DNA of 64,000 nucleotides from Nonlabens xiamenensis (GCF_003865345.1 NZ_RMVE01000003.1:248001-312000); one strand, 5' to 3'. Shown: positions 42,583-52,697, counted from the first letter of the stretch. A program made the numbers and translations. Notes: generated by a model from the letters alone, not told the origin.

Positions 42583-43032
42583 TTATTTCTCCTCTACAAC
42601 ATTGAAAGTCAACTGAGCATTTACTTCTCTATGGAAGCGTATGTCAGCGTCATATTGACCTAATCTTTTGATGTTTCCACCCAAGATGGAAATAAACTTC
42701 TTGTCAATTTCTACACCATTCTTGGCCAACGCGTCAGATACATCAGCAGTGGTCACAGATCCAAAAAGCTTATCAGCATCACCAGTTTTGGCAGAAATTT
42801 TAAGATCCAATTCAGCCATTTTATCGGCTTGCGCCTTGGCAGCCTTGATATTTGACTCTTCTTTGTGGGCGCGTTGCTTTAGGGTTTCAGCCAATTGCTT
42901 TTTTGCCCCAGCGGTAGCCATCACAGCTAGTCCATTAGGGATCAAATAATTACGACCATAACCAGGCTTAACCGTCACTACATCATCAGTAAAACCTAAA
43001 TGTTCTACATCTTTCTTTAATATAAGTTCCAT
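42583..43032 (-). CDS. rplI: 50S ribosomal protein L9
   Basis: A 149-residue large-subunit protein: MELILKKDVEHLGFTDDVVTVKPGYGRNYLIP opening, the central long helix, and a C-terminal domain with SAKTGDADKLFGSVT. It binds 23S rRNA domain V. Third gene of the rpsF-rpsR-rplI operon; 18 bp after rpsR, followed by a strong terminator. Length and sequence are ordinary. Confidence 0.98.
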   Translation of the reverse strand: MELILKKDVEHLGFTDDVVTVKPGYGRNYLIPNGLAVMATAGAKKQLAETLKQRAHKEESNIKAAKAQADKMAELDLKISAKTGDADKLFGSVTTADVSDALAKNGVEIDKKFISILGGNIKRLGQYDADIRFHREVNAQLTFNVVEEK

Positions 43033-43050
43033 ATCTTGATTCAGGTTTAA

Positions 43051-43347
43051 TTATTTAAGGTTATCCACAACATAAGGAAGTAGGCCCAAGTGTCTTGCGC
43101 GCTTTACAGCTACAGCCACTTTACGCTGATACTTCAAGGAAGTTCCAGTAAGACGACGTGGAAGGATTTTTCCTTGCTCGTTCAATAGTCCCAATAGGAA
43201 GTCAGGATCCTTATAATCGATGTATTTAATTCCACTGCGTTGGAAACGACAATATTTTTTTCTCTCTTGTGTCTCTATCTTTAAAGGAGACAGGTAACGA
43301 ATGTCACCGTCTTTTTTTCCTTTAGCTTGTTGTTGTAATGTTGCCAT
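43051..43347 (-). CDS. rpsR: 30S ribosomal protein S18
   Basis: A 98-residue small-subunit protein with the S18 core [28 protein letters not shown] and [14 protein letters not shown]. The N-terminal extension ([22 protein letters not shown]) is usual for Bacteroidota. It pairs with S6 in the ribosome and sits directly after rpsF (2-bp gap), so translation is coupled. Confidence 0.98.
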   Translation of the reverse strand: MATLQQQAKGKKDGDIRYLSPLKIETQERKKYCRFQRSGIKYIDYKDPDFLLGLLNEQGKILPRRLTGTSLKYQRKVAVAVKRARHLGLLPYVVDNLK

Positions 43348-43349
43348 GA

Positions 43350-43694
43350 TTAAGCTTTGGATTTTTTAGACATTCTACTTCTTCTCTTCTCTGCCCACTC
43401 TACTGCATACTTGTCAAGTTTTACAGTTAGGTATCGCATGATGCGCTCATCACGACGGAATTCTACTTCATAGTCGTTGATCACCTCACCAGGAGCTTCA
43501 AATTGGAATAAGTGATAAAAACCACTCTTTTTGTTTTCGATTGTGTAAGCTAATTTTTTAAGCCCCCAATCTTCTTTGGCTACCATTTTGGCACCTCTCT
43601 GCGTAAGGAAATCCTCAAACTTCTTTACTGCTTCCTTTACCTGATCATCAGATAAAACGGGATTCAAAATGAAAACAGTTTCGTATTGATTCAT
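43350..43694 (-). CDS. rpsF: 30S ribosomal protein S6
   Basis: A 114-residue small-subunit protein: [23 protein letters not shown], the central [19 protein letters not shown] and [19 protein letters not shown]. The ATG at 43694 is preferred; nine upstream residues in frame would extend past the promoter-proximal leader. First gene of the operon with rpsR and rplI. A TATTTTTG box lies 24 nt upstream. Confidence 0.98.
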   Translation of the reverse strand: MNQYETVFILNPVLSDDQVKEAVKKFEDFLTQRGAKMVAKEDWGLKKLAYTIENKKSGFYHLFQFEAPGEVINDYEVEFRRDERIMRYLTVKLDKYAVEWAEKRRSRMSKKSKA

Positions 43695-43718
43695 AATTAA
43701 TATTGTTTTAAACGGCTG

Positions 43719-43726
43719 CAAAAATA
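43719..43726 (-). promoter_or_regulatory. Putative -7 box of the rpsF operon
   Basis: On the minus strand TATTTTTG fits TAnnTTTG; a TTGTTG segment about 20 nt upstream could be the -33 element. Confidence 0.55.
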
Positions 43727-44243
43727 CTTCTTTTAAGTCTTACCTGCAACAAATTAAACTCTAAGTTGATTAGCTGTATGTTTTTCATTCAAGGCCTTTA
43801 TAATAATTTAGGGTGTAAAAGAAACTTGAATATTGGCACTTCATTGCTACAGAACGATATTTTTCAACCCGTTGACCCAATTCTAACTGGAAAGATCAGC
43901 TCTATTATTTAATATCCCTGATGGAAATGGTTATTTTGCCTGTATCTAACTTTGTGAAAAACGTATTTCGCGCACAATATTTATCACATTGGTTAATAAA
44001 AACTATTATTCAATGCATTGTATCTCAGCTAAATGTGTTTTGTTAACAATTTTTTTATAGATAAACTGCATTTTTAAATTCGATGAAATGCACTCTTAAC
44101 TAGCTACAAACGAATTATTTATGCTCAAAATTTACTACAGGTGAATTCGTTAAGTCGCCAAAAAAGTCCGTTCAAAGGACTGGTATTCTTGTATTTCATC
44201 AGAAAAGAACGTAGTATTGCTCAGTAAACCATTAATTATTTCG
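43727..44243. other. About 520-bp region between the rpsF promoter and the LytTR regulator
   Basis: No gene is evident. There is a TAACTTTG box on the plus strand at 43947-43954, nearly 290 nt before the regulator start, and a small hairpin AGTCC-N7-GGACT at 44165-44181 that could sit in its 5' leader. The rest is A+T-rich and without recognisable sites. Confidence 0.35.
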
Positions 44244-44948
44244 ATGAGCAACATTATTTTAAATTGTTATGTGGTGGACGACTCTAGTATACAGAGGTTG
44301 GCCATCGTTAAAATGATTGAAAGCCACCCTAATCTTAAACTCGTAGGGGAGTTTAGCAATGCGGTCGAAACTAAAGCTGCTATCAAGGAACAAAATGTTG
44401 ACTTGATCTTTCTCGATATCGAGATGCCTATCCTTACCGGATTTGATCTTTTGGATGACATCGTGGAAAAACCAGGTGTCATATTCGTGACCGGACAAAC
44501 TAAATATGCTTTCAAGGCATTTGACTATGCAGCTATCGATTACCTCCAAAAACCTATCAAAAAGGATCGATTTCTGTATGCTGTAGAAAGGGCTTTGCTT
44601 GCCCATAAGATGAAAACCGAAATGATCGAGGATCGTGGCGAATTTATCTTTGTCAAAAGCAACCTTAAGAAACGCAAGGTTTATCTCAAAGAATTAAAAT
44701 ATATCCAGGCCTTGGGAGATTATGTCAAGTTGATCACTGATGAAGATAGCCTTGTTGTACTTTCAACCATGAAGTCATTTGAAGGACTTCTGCCTGAGGA
44801 AGACTTTTTACGTATCCATAAGTCCTATATCGTTAACCTTAGAAGAGTGGAAAAATTCAACTCCAAAGCGGTAGAGCTAGATGCAGAAGTGCTTCCATTA
44901 AGTCGAAACAGAAAATCACAATTGGTTGAAGCGCTTTCCCAATTCTGA
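44244..44948 (+). CDS. LytTR-type response regulator
   Basis: A 234-residue cytoplasmic transcription factor. The receiver domain starts NCYVVDDSSIQRLA with acidic residues 12-13, the phosphoacceptor is Asp58 in LIFLDIEMP, and KPIKKDRF has the conserved Lys. A LytTR DNA-binding domain follows (FIFVKSNLKKRKVYLKELKY to HKSYIVNLRRVEKF). The usual partner, a histidine kinase, is not next to it. Start is the ATG at 44244; an upstream in-frame start adds nine unrelated residues. Followed by a bidirectional terminator. Confidence 0.92.
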   Translation: MSNIILNCYVVDDSSIQRLAIVKMIESHPNLKLVGEFSNAVETKAAIKEQNVDLIFLDIEMPILTGFDLLDDIVEKPGVIFVTGQTKYAFKAFDYAAIDYLQKPIKKDRFLYAVERALLAHKMKTEMIEDRGEFIFVKSNLKKRKVYLKELKYIQALGDYVKLITDEDSLVVLSTMKSFEGLLPEEDFLRIHKSYIVNLRRVEKFNSKAVELDAEVLPLSRNRKSQLVEALSQF

Positions 44949-44967
44949 CACCATTACTAATTCCCTC

Positions 44968-45000
44968 AAAAAAGCCACTTCCAATTAGGAGTGGCTTTTT
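44968..45000. terminator. Bidirectional intrinsic terminator
   Basis: Arms AAAAAGCCACT and AGTGGCTTTTT around a 10-nt loop, between the LytTR regulator gene and the convergent priA. Confidence 0.9.
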
Positions 45001-45039
45001 GTTTTCTTTATCATGCTTATTTAAGCAGAAAAAGTCACA

Positions 45040-47493
45040 TTAATAACAGTCTACATCAACATTACAACGCACACTGCGATAGCTTTTGATGGATTCAAAG
45101 CTTCTTTTCACTTTCCTAATGTATCTTTTGATTTGTTCAGGCTGATGTTGCTTATTAAGCTTGATGATGATGTGTATGATATACAAATTCCGAATCCTGG
45201 ATACAGGTGGGAATTCAGGCCCCAGCACCTCTACCCCATGCTTGATTTGATGTAAGGCATCCACAAACCATTTACTTGATTCTAATGTCGTGTTGTAATC
45301 TCTATGTTTAAAGGTGATACGTATCAGTCGTTGGAAAGGTGGATATTTAAACTGGTAACGTTCCTCGAGTTGCTCCTCGTACATTTTGCGGTAGTTGTAG
45401 GTACTAACTTCTTGTAATATAACATGATCTGGATTATAGCTTTGGATGAGCACCTTACCTCTTTCGCTGGTTCTACCAGCTCTTCCCGCCACTTGAGTAA
45501 GCAACTGGAAACAACGCTCATGTGCTCTAAAATCAGGAAAATTGAGCATGCTATCGGCATTCATCACCCCTACCAATATAACATTTCTGAAATCAAGTCC
45601 TTTGGTAAGCATTTGGGTTCCTACTAAACAATCAACTTTTCCACCTTCTACTTGCTGGATCAACTTTTCATAGGAATGCTTCCCCCTGGTTGTATCTAGA
45701 TCCATTCGCGCAATTTTTTGCTCAGGAAACAAGCTTATAAATTCTTGCTCGATTTGTTCTGTACCAAATCCTTTGGTGTCCAATGCTGTACTACTGCAGG
45801 AAGGGCACTCTTTATAAACAACACTGTGGTAGCCACAATAATGACAGCGTAATTGTGCTTTGTATTGATGGTAAGTGAGACTCACGTCACAATTGGGACA
45901 TTGGGGCGCATTACCACAAGTGGCACACTCCATTATGGGGGCATATCCTCTTCTATTTTGAAATAAGATCACCTGCTTTCCATCGGCAAACGCCTCTTGC
46001 ATTTTCTCGATCAATGTATCAGAGAAATGACCTGACATTTTTTTGCGCTTATATTTCTCCCTGAGATCCACCATGTTAATTTCTGGCATCAACACCTGAC
46101 CATGACGTTTGTCCAATTCCACCAACGCATACTTACCTATACTGGCATTGTAATAGCTCTCTAATGAGGGGGTAGCGCTGCCTAAAATAACATTCGCTTG
46201 CTTAATTCGTCCCAAAACGAGAGCAGCATCTCTGGCATGATATCTTGGAGCAGGATCAAATTGCTTAAAACTTGTCTCATGCTCTTCATCAACGACGATC
46301 AAACCCAACTTCTGATAAGGTAGCCAAACCGCACTGCGAGCTCCGATAACTACAAAGGGTTCATTTGCCTGAAGCACATGGTTCCAAACTTCTAGTCGCT
46401 CGTTGAGGTTGTATTTGGAATGATACACCAATACCTGGTGTTTGAAAAAACTTTTTAATCTACCTATCAATTGGGTAGTTAACGCAATCTCTGGAAGCAA
46501 ATAAAGTGCCTGATGTCCTTTATCCAATTGCTCTTTGATCAGGCGGACATACAGTTGAGTTTTACCGCTCGAAGTGACACCGTGAAGTAAAACAGTCTTA
46601 TCTTCTAAAAATTCGCTGCTAATTTTTTGATAAGCCAACTGTTGATCCTCGCTAAGCTCATATAATTTAGCGCCACTTGCTCGTTCCTCCAGCACTCTGT
46701 CGATTTCTTTCTCCTCCTCAATAAATATTTCTTTATCTACTAAAGACTTTACCACGCTTGAACTCACCTGCGCTCGTTGTAAAAATTGCGTCTTAGCAAT
46801 GGATTGTCTATTTCCCGCCAGCATCATAAATAGCGTCATTACAGCATCCCGCTGCTTTGGCGCTCTGGTCATTTCATCCAACAGTAATTTTAATTCTTCC
46901 TCGTCTTTATAACGTTCATGAAAGCGCAGGTACTTGCTGGTTTTAGGTTTATAGATCGAGTATAATTCCTCTTGGAGAACGATCAAGGACTTATCCAGCA
47001 TATGTCGTAATAGCGGTAAGACGGTCTTTCGATCCAGGATTTCCATAACCTCATGGACTTTAAGGGAGTCTCGATTTTCCAATGCCTCCATGATCAAAAA
47101 CTCACGATCGTCCAACTCAGCTTCATCCACCTGAGTTGATTCATTGGCCAAAATAATAGTTTCGCTCTCCAGCAATAAGGATTTTGGTATCGCAGCACGC
47201 ATCACCTCCCCTACGCTACATACGTAATAAGAGGCAATCCATTCCCAAAACTTCAATTGATCCCGAGTCACCACAGGCTCATCGTCCACGATAAATTCGA
47301 TATCCTTAATCTCAAATGGGCTATCAGAATTGTGATGCAGCTGTTGAACGATAGCGGTATAGATTCGGGATTTCCCAAATGGAACGGCGATTCGCATACC
47401 AACTTGCAGATAATCAAATTCTGCCTCGGTAACACGATAGGTAAAATAACGCTCAAGCGCCAAGGGTAAGATGACATTCACAAAATGGCCCAT
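45040..47493 (-). CDS. priA: Primosomal protein N' (replication restart helicase)
   Basis: An 817-residue helicase that reloads the replisome at stalled forks. Visible: N-terminal 3'-DNA-binding domain; Walker A LLHGVTSSGKTQLY; DEEH; zinc-binding cysteines CATCGNAPQCPNCD and CHYCGYHS with CPSC; and motif VI-like VAGRAGRTSERGKV. A full-length, ordinary PriA. Its start is at 47493; it is divergent from an uncharacterised conserved gene and convergent with the LytTR regulator. Confidence 0.96.
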   Translation of the reverse strand: MGHFVNVILPLALERYFTYRVTEAEFDYLQVGMRIAVPFGKSRIYTAIVQQLHHNSDSPFEIKDIEFIVDDEPVVTRDQLKFWEWIASYYVCSVGEVMRAAIPKSLLLESETIILANESTQVDEAELDDREFLIMEALENRDSLKVHEVMEILDRKTVLPLLRHMLDKSLIVLQEELYSIYKPKTSKYLRFHERYKDEEELKLLLDEMTRAPKQRDAVMTLFMMLAGNRQSIAKTQFLQRAQVSSSVVKSLVDKEIFIEEEKEIDRVLEERASGAKLYELSEDQQLAYQKISSEFLEDKTVLLHGVTSSGKTQLYVRLIKEQLDKGHQALYLLPEIALTTQLIGRLKSFFKHQVLVYHSKYNLNERLEVWNHVLQANEPFVVIGARSAVWLPYQKLGLIVVDEEHETSFKQFDPAPRYHARDAALVLGRIKQANVILGSATPSLESYYNASIGKYALVELDKRHGQVLMPEINMVDLREKYKRKKMSGHFSDTLIEKMQEAFADGKQVILFQNRRGYAPIMECATCGNAPQCPNCDVSLTYHQYKAQLRCHYCGYHSVVYKECPSCSSTALDTKGFGTEQIEQEFISLFPEQKIARMDLDTTRGKHSYEKLIQQVEGGKVDCLVGTQMLTKGLDFRNVILVGVMNADSMLNFPDFRAHERCFQLLTQVAGRAGRTSERGKVLIQSYNPDHVILQEVSTYNYRKMYEEQLEERYQFKYPPFQRLIRITFKHRDYNTTLESSKWFVDALHQIKHGVEVLGPEFPPVSRIRNLYIIHIIIKLNKQHQPEQIKRYIRKVKRSFESIKSYRSVRCNVDVDCY

Positions 47494-47676
47494 AAGGTAA
47501 AAATAAGCAGCCTTAGTCAGTCAATCCACATACCGAACAGAAACTTATCCGATTTTTTCATGCTTCTAACACTTGCATATTGAACAGCCCAATTTGTTCA
47601 TAAGCTTGTTAAGAACAGAATCTAATTTATGGCTTGAGATTTGAATTGAGTTTTAACTTTATTCAAACACTATATC

Positions 47677-48087
47677 ATGGATAGCAGAGACGAATACCTA
47701 ATTGCACTCCGACCTGAAATTCCCAGCGCTACAATCAGGGAAAACATGAGCGAAGATGAGCGTTTTCAAAACAAAACTTTGCGACCGGTTGCAAAATTAC
47801 AGCACGATCTTCTTGTCGCCGTTTTTCGAAATTATATTGCAAAGCACAAAAACGTATTCTACGGACTCACCGCCCATAAGCGTATTGATTATATAGAAAA
47901 TGCCGTCAATCGAGACCAGAAGTTTCGCAATTCTCTTAAAGGAATCATGATCGGCCAATTTACCTTGGAAGAATATCAGCGATATATCCAAAACTCTAGT
48001 GCGTTAAATAAACGCATGATGAATATTGTAAGAGAAAGATTGATCAGTGCCATTCAGTTGTTTGAACGACCAGCGGTCGATTTATAA
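47677..48087 (+). CDS. Conserved flavobacterial protein of unknown function
   Basis: A 136-residue cytoplasmic helical protein beginning MDSRDEYLIALRPEIPSA with the strongly conserved-looking LRPVAKLQHDLLVAVFRNYI and FRNSLKGIMIGQFTLEEY. Proteins like this are common in flavobacteria and are sometimes labelled glyoxalase, which the sequence does not support: there is no metal-binding pattern. It overlaps the convergent DUF2461 gene by 6 bp. No function can be inferred. Confidence 0.75.
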   Translation: MDSRDEYLIALRPEIPSATIRENMSEDERFQNKTLRPVAKLQHDLLVAVFRNYIAKHKNVFYGLTAHKRIDYIENAVNRDQKFRNSLKGIMIGQFTLEEYQRYIQNSSALNKRMMNIVRERLISAIQLFERPAVDL

Positions 48088-48765
48088 AATGGATTCTCCA
48101 TTGAGGTCCGTGGTCAGCACTTCACTCATATAATTTAAAAATGGCATAGCTGCCTTGAAATTTTGTGCAATTTCAAACTCAAAATCAGTGCTTTGAATTT
48201 GCTCATCAGTAAAGCTATGTTCAAAAAAGAAAGATTTGAATCTAATGATATCGATATGGTCGTGAGCGCTGTCAAAGTTTCTAGGTGAAGTTTTTAAACG
48301 TTCCCCTTGCAATTTACCCCATATAGATTGAAAACCTAGATCACTAGTGATGGTTTTAAATGAATCCCCATCGACCTCAAATTCCTGACGAATACGCAGT
48401 AAATCATCTTTATTTGGACCAAAGAAACCTACCGCCATGTAACTTCTGTCCCCTGGTTGAATTTTCAAATAATAACCACCTCTTCTTTGACTTCCTGCTC
48501 TTTTCCAATAGGCACTGCGATGGGGTTTAAAAGGTGTTTTATCTTTTGAAAATCTGATATCGCGATATATGCGATAAGCCTTATATTTTTCAATGATATC
48601 AAACTGATTCAAACGGTTAGCTATGCTGCTGATCGTTGCTTTGAAACCCTCCTCTAAACTTAGAAATTGCGGTTTGTGTGCTTCAAACCAGGCTCGATCA
48701 TTATTTCTTTCCAACTGATTTAAAAACTCCAAAAGTTGAGCGTTACACCCCATATGATTCGGCAT
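48082..48765 (-). CDS. DUF2461 family protein
   Basis: A 227-residue cytoplasmic protein with NDRAWFEAHKPQF near the N-terminus, YRIYRDIRFSKDKTPFKPH and GGYYLKIQPGDRSYMAVGF, the features of DUF2461 (TIGR02453). Function unknown. Two starts are possible, at 48765 and 48753; the first lies right at the upstream terminator, the second loses four residues only. It overlaps the preceding conserved gene by 6 bp at its 3' end, with opposite orientation. Confidence 0.88.
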   Translation of the reverse strand: MPNHMGCNAQLLEFLNQLERNNDRAWFEAHKPQFLSLEEGFKATISSIANRLNQFDIIEKYKAYRIYRDIRFSKDKTPFKPHRSAYWKRAGSQRRGGYYLKIQPGDRSYMAVGFFGPNKDDLLRIRQEFEVDGDSFKTITSDLGFQSIWGKLQGERLKTSPRNFDSAHDHIDIIRFKSFFFEHSFTDEQIQSTDFEFEIAQNFKAAMPFLNYMSEVLTTDLNGESIL

Positions 48766-48767
48766 AA

Positions 48768-48799
48768 AAAAACCTCCAGTAAGGTATCTGGAGGTTTTT
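48768..48799 (-). terminator. Terminator after the subtilase gene
   Basis: Arms AAAAACCTCCAG and CTGGAGGTTTTT around an 8-nt loop, on the minus strand just downstream of the subtilase stop and upstream of the DUF2461 start. Confidence 0.88.
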
Positions 48800-48816
48800 A
48801 TAAATGATGGAAAAAA

Positions 48817-50709
48817 TTATTTAACCACTAATTTCTTTGTTGTGGCAGTCAGGCCATTTCCAACCTTGACAATATACATTCCTGATTGTAAGCTAGTGAT
48901 ATCGATCGATTTTTCAAAACGCCCACTATTTTCATAGGATTGAGACATCACCTGCTTTCCTAATACGTCATAGATGTCAACAAAAATTTTATCCCCTGTG
49001 AGTTGGTTGTTAAATCCAATCTTTACGCTGGACTGTGCAGGGTTAGGATATAACACAAAGTCTTCCAACACCACTTCAGTATTGGATAATGTCCCTGGAT
49101 CTGCTCCAAATACAATCAAAGCATAATCTTGCGCATTGCCAGTCAAGCTACCTTTATGTGAGACGGTAATGGTGTAAGTTCCAGCTGGAGCATTCACTTC
49201 TACGATCTCAACGTTATCAACGTTATTTACACCTTTGGTTGCAGGATTATTGGGAAAAGCTGGATCAAGTTTCCAAGGGAAAAATTCATTACCATTGCTA
49301 TCCGTAACTTTTACGTCCAAATCATTAATTAGTGAAGGTGTAGGATCATCAGTTGATGCTGTATTAGGAGACCCTGAACGTTCGGTCCAAGATATACCAA
49401 CTTTTAACACTGGTTGGTTAGAGGTCACCGTAGTAGAATAAGTTGCATTATTGGCAAGATTACGCTCTTCTAAAAGCGTGCTATTATCCATTTCAAGAAT
49501 CAACTCTGCAGCAGCTTTGACATCCATCAATCCCCATCCAAACTGCGCATCAGGACCATCTGCAACTCCAGCTTCTCTAGCCGTAAGAAGTACTAAACCT
49601 TTAGCAGTTGCAGCTCTCATAAATCTATTTTGCTCTTGGTTATGTAATTCTTGTAATAACATCAAACCTCCAGAAACCATGGGTGCAGACATTGAGGTAC
49701 CTTGTCTTGTCGCATACGCAGTATCGGAACTTCCGCTCAAGCTGCGAACTCCAACTCCTTTGGCAACAATATCAGGTTTGATCCGACCATCATCAGCAGG
49801 CCCCCATGAACTAAAGTTTGACATAGTTACTGAACTAGGACCACTGTAGGGAAAAACATTATTTACAGCACCTACGGTAATAACATTTTTAGCCAGACTT
49901 ATATCTGTTAAAAGATCATAACCATTTTTACTAGTATTCAACCCGTCATTTCTATCATTTCCAGCGCTTACGACAGGCAAATAATAAGGATTAATCGAAG
50001 TTATTACATCAAATCCGCTGGACCTACCATCATATTTACCATAAACAGATGTTGGCGTATTACTTGTGACTTCTCTACCATAACTGTGGTTAGAAATTAG
50101 CATCCCTGCAGATGCCTCAATCAACATTTCCTGTTGATCAGAATCAAAACGGTATGAGGTTAAAGTACCTCGAAAGGCAACACCTCTATTAGGTAATCCA
50201 CCTGTACCATCACCGATCATTGTTCCTCCCACATGACTTGCATGACCACTAACATTTGTATTAGTTTCACCATAGGTGACCCTTCCGACTATGTCCTGAT
50301 GAGTTTGTCTTGCATAACCTCCATCCCAGATTCCAGCATTAATTCCAGATCCTTCTATACTAAGACCAAGGGATTCCCCTGTGTACAAATGATTGGCATT
50401 GATGGTTAATGCACCTACAAAATTATTGGTCGTCCTATAAACAGGTTGCCCATTAGGATCAATTGAAACCAACAATCGCTCATTACCTTGCTCGTCAACT
50501 GAAAAAATAGGCACATTATTTCTTTGCGCATAAAGAGTAACTTCATTAAGAGCGCGTTGCTCTTCTCTTTGGAATTGCAAGAGAATTTCCCGATTTTGCT
50601 CTTGATCATAGTCGGCGATAATTTGCTTTCTTTGTTCGGGAGTTTGCGCCCATGACAACATGCTTGTCGCCATAAGTAGGACCAAAAGTGAAGTGTATTT
50701 CTTTGACAT
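48817..50709 (-). CDS. Secreted S8 family subtilisin-like protease with T9SS tail
   Basis: A 630-residue exported serine protease. Signal peptide (1-21, ending WAQ), a propeptide-like region, then the catalytic domain with Asp129 (GIWDGGY), His156 (GHASHVGG) and Ser339 (GTSMSAP). A P-domain-like beta region follows (about 415-535), then a T9SS C-terminal sorting domain (YPNPAQSSVKIGF, YDVLGKQV, SGMYIVKV, KKLVVK). It is likely exported across the outer membrane for protein degradation. Monocistronic with its own terminator. Confidence 0.93.
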   Translation of the reverse strand: MSKKYTSLLVLLMATSMLSWAQTPEQRKQIIADYDQEQNREILLQFQREEQRALNEVTLYAQRNNVPIFSVDEQGNERLLVSIDPNGQPVYRTTNNFVGALTINANHLYTGESLGLSIEGSGINAGIWDGGYARQTHQDIVGRVTYGETNTNVSGHASHVGGTMIGDGTGGLPNRGVAFRGTLTSYRFDSDQQEMLIEASAGMLISNHSYGREVTSNTPTSVYGKYDGRSSGFDVITSINPYYLPVVSAGNDRNDGLNTSKNGYDLLTDISLAKNVITVGAVNNVFPYSGPSSVTMSNFSSWGPADDGRIKPDIVAKGVGVRSLSGSSDTAYATRQGTSMSAPMVSGGLMLLQELHNQEQNRFMRAATAKGLVLLTAREAGVADGPDAQFGWGLMDVKAAAELILEMDNSTLLEERNLANNATYSTTVTSNQPVLKVGISWTERSGSPNTASTDDPTPSLINDLDVKVTDSNGNEFFPWKLDPAFPNNPATKGVNNVDNVEIVEVNAPAGTYTITVSHKGSLTGNAQDYALIVFGADPGTLSNTEVVLEDFVLYPNPAQSSVKIGFNNQLTGDKIFVDIYDVLGKQVMSQSYENSGRFEKSIDITSLQSGMYIVKVGNGLTATTKKLVVK

Positions 50710-50907
50710 AAAATTAATTTGAATAACTAAGTAATAATTGTTGATAAGTAACTATTCTGACCATTGAGTCACAACAGATATATCAAATATCTTTGTGTAT
50801 CCCAATTGTGGCGAGCAATTTAGGTCATAAAAATCATAAAACCAGATAATTTTTATTTAAATCCTCTGCAATTTAGGTCGCTACATTCACAAAAACATAA
50901 CAGAAGT

Positions 50908-52023
50908 ATGAAATTTATTGTATCCAGCTCTTATCTTCAAAAAAATCTTCAACTGTTGGGTGGTGTCATTAATAACAACAATACCCTCCCCATATTAGAC
51001 AATTTCCTGTTGGAGCTCTCTGGAAACGAACTTAAGGTTTCTGCAAGTGATATGGAAACAACCATCGTTAGTAAACTGGAAGTCGAGAGTCAAGACGATG
51101 GAAGTACAGCCCTACCTGCTAAATTATTATTGGATACCTTAAAAACCTTTCCTGAGCAACCGCTGACTTTCCATGCCGAAAACAATATCATGACGGTAAG
51201 CCATGACAAGGGTAAATCAGAAATCGCCTGTGCAGCTGCCGAGGAATTCCCGAAAGCGGTGAATATCTCTGACCCCAGCAGCACGAGTATCATGGGTGAT
51301 ACACTTGCAACTGCTGTTAATAAAACCATCTTTGCGGCAGGTAATGACGACTTAAGACCAGTCATGAGTGGTGTATTTTTCCAATTCAATTCTGATTCAC
51401 TCACTTTTGTAGCTACTGACGCCCATAAATTAGTACGTTATAGACGTGAGGATTTAAGCGCTTCCCAGACCGCAGAGTTTATCATGCCAAAAAAGCCGTT
51501 GAATTTGCTCAAATCCATGTTGGCAGGAAGCGAGTCAGAAGTCTTGATTGAGTACAATGAGAGCAATGCACAATTCAGCTTTGACAACACGACCATCATC
51601 TGTAGATTAATTGACGGGAAGTACCCTAATTACGAAGCGGTTATCCCTAAAGAGAATCCAAATAAACTAACGATTTCCAGAACTCAGTTCTTAAACTCGG
51701 TCAGACGTGTGAGTATTTTTTCTAATAAGACCACGCACCAGATCCGATTAAAAATGGCTGGTGCAGAGCTGAATATTAGCGCCGAGGATTTAGACTACAG
51801 CAATAAAGCTGATGAGCGCCTCACTTGTGATTATCAGGGGGACGACATGCAAATAGGTTTTAATAGCCGTTTTTTAATCGAAATGTTGAATAATCTCACC
51901 TGTGATGATGTTTCCATCGAAATGTCTTTACCTAACCGGGCTGGAATTCTGACACCCATCGATGGACTTGATGAAGGAGAAGAAGTCACTATGCTGGTTA
52001 TGCCAGTCATGTTGAATCAATAG
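50908..52023 (+). CDS. dnaN: DNA polymerase III beta subunit (sliding clamp)
   Basis: A 371-residue ring-forming processivity clamp of replication, starting MKFIVSSSYLQKNLQLLGGVI with the later VRRVSIFSNKTTHQIRLKM and a C-terminus ending VTMLVMPVMLNQ that matches the clamp's peptide-binding pocket strand. Three clamp domains are present at normal length. It is not next to dnaA here, as is usual for Bacteroidota, so it does not mark the replication origin. A long hairpin follows. Confidence 0.97.
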   Translation: MKFIVSSSYLQKNLQLLGGVINNNNTLPILDNFLLELSGNELKVSASDMETTIVSKLEVESQDDGSTALPAKLLLDTLKTFPEQPLTFHAENNIMTVSHDKGKSEIACAAAEEFPKAVNISDPSSTSIMGDTLATAVNKTIFAAGNDDLRPVMSGVFFQFNSDSLTFVATDAHKLVRYRREDLSASQTAEFIMPKKPLNLLKSMLAGSESEVLIEYNESNAQFSFDNTTIICRLIDGKYPNYEAVIPKENPNKLTISRTQFLNSVRRVSIFSNKTTHQIRLKMAGAELNISAEDLDYSNKADERLTCDYQGDDMQIGFNSRFLIEMLNNLTCDDVSIEMSLPNRAGILTPIDGLDEGEEVTMLVMPVMLNQ

Positions 52024-52030
52024 AATAAAA

Positions 52031-52058
52031 AAAGGCCTGTTTTTAAAAACCGGCCTTT
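52031..52058. terminator. Terminator after dnaN
   Basis: AAAGGCC pairs with GGCCTTT, with inner GTTTTT/AAAAAC pairing, forming a long hairpin with flanking A and T runs between convergent dnaN and the PfpI-type gene. Confidence 0.75.
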
Positions 52059-52085
52059 GACATATCATTTCTGATCTTTAACGAA

Positions 52086-52634
52086 TTATGCGTGTTGCAA
52101 TTCGTGTTTACCTTCACGCACCTCTTCTACCAATTTTGCATTAAAGGCATCTAGATCATCTGGTGTACGACTTGTTGTGAATCCTTCGTCAACGACTACT
52201 TCTTCATCTACCCAAGTTCCACCTGCGTTTTCAACATCTTTTCTAAGAGAAGGATAAGAGGTCAAAGTACGACCTTTTAATACATCCGCATCAATCAATG
52301 GTTGGATCCCGTGGCAAATAGCACTTACTGGCTTTTTCTGTTTAAAGAAGTCTTTAATAAAGGATACTGACTCCTTATTTTGACGCAATTGATCTGGATT
52401 CATCACACCACCTGGTAACATTAAAGAATCATAATCATCTGCAGACACCTCGCTAATGTGCTTGTCGACGCTATAAGATTCGGACCAATGATCTTTATCC
52501 CAAGCTTTGATACTTTCTTTTTCAGGACTGATGATATGCGCATCAATTCCAGCATCTTTTAACGCTTTCATTGGACTGGTTAATTCAATTTCTTCAAATC
52601 CGTTTGTGGCTAATATGGCTACTTTCTTTTTCAT
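52086..52634 (-). CDS. DJ-1/PfpI family protein (class I glutamine amidotransferase-like)
   Basis: A 182-residue cytoplasmic protein with the family nucleophile Cys107 in SAICHG, a Glu in the N-terminal NGFEEIEL and LMLPGG in the middle. Relatives act as general stress proteins, glyoxalase III-like or deglycase-like enzymes; which applies here is unclear. It lies on the minus strand between dnaN's terminator and the terminator of the DinB/Lrp operon. Confidence 0.88.
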   Translation of the reverse strand: MKKKVAILATNGFEEIELTSPMKALKDAGIDAHIISPEKESIKAWDKDHWSESYSVDKHISEVSADDYDSLMLPGGVMNPDQLRQNKESVSFIKDFFKQKKPVSAICHGIQPLIDADVLKGRTLTSYPSLRKDVENAGGTWVDEEVVVDEGFTTSRTPDDLDAFNAKLVEEVREGKHELQHA

Positions 52635-52697
52635 GGTATATATATTTCGATTAATAATTCACACCAAAGATGAAAGTTTCATTCGTCATAATGTAAT

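Noticed and set aside
47677-48087. Glyoxalase annotation for the conserved small protein
   Set aside because: No metal-binding residues or glyoxalase fold signature; the label in databases seems propagated without support.
50908-52023. dnaN as a marker of the replication origin
   Set aside because: No dnaA or box cluster nearby, and in Bacteroidota dnaN is often away from the origin.
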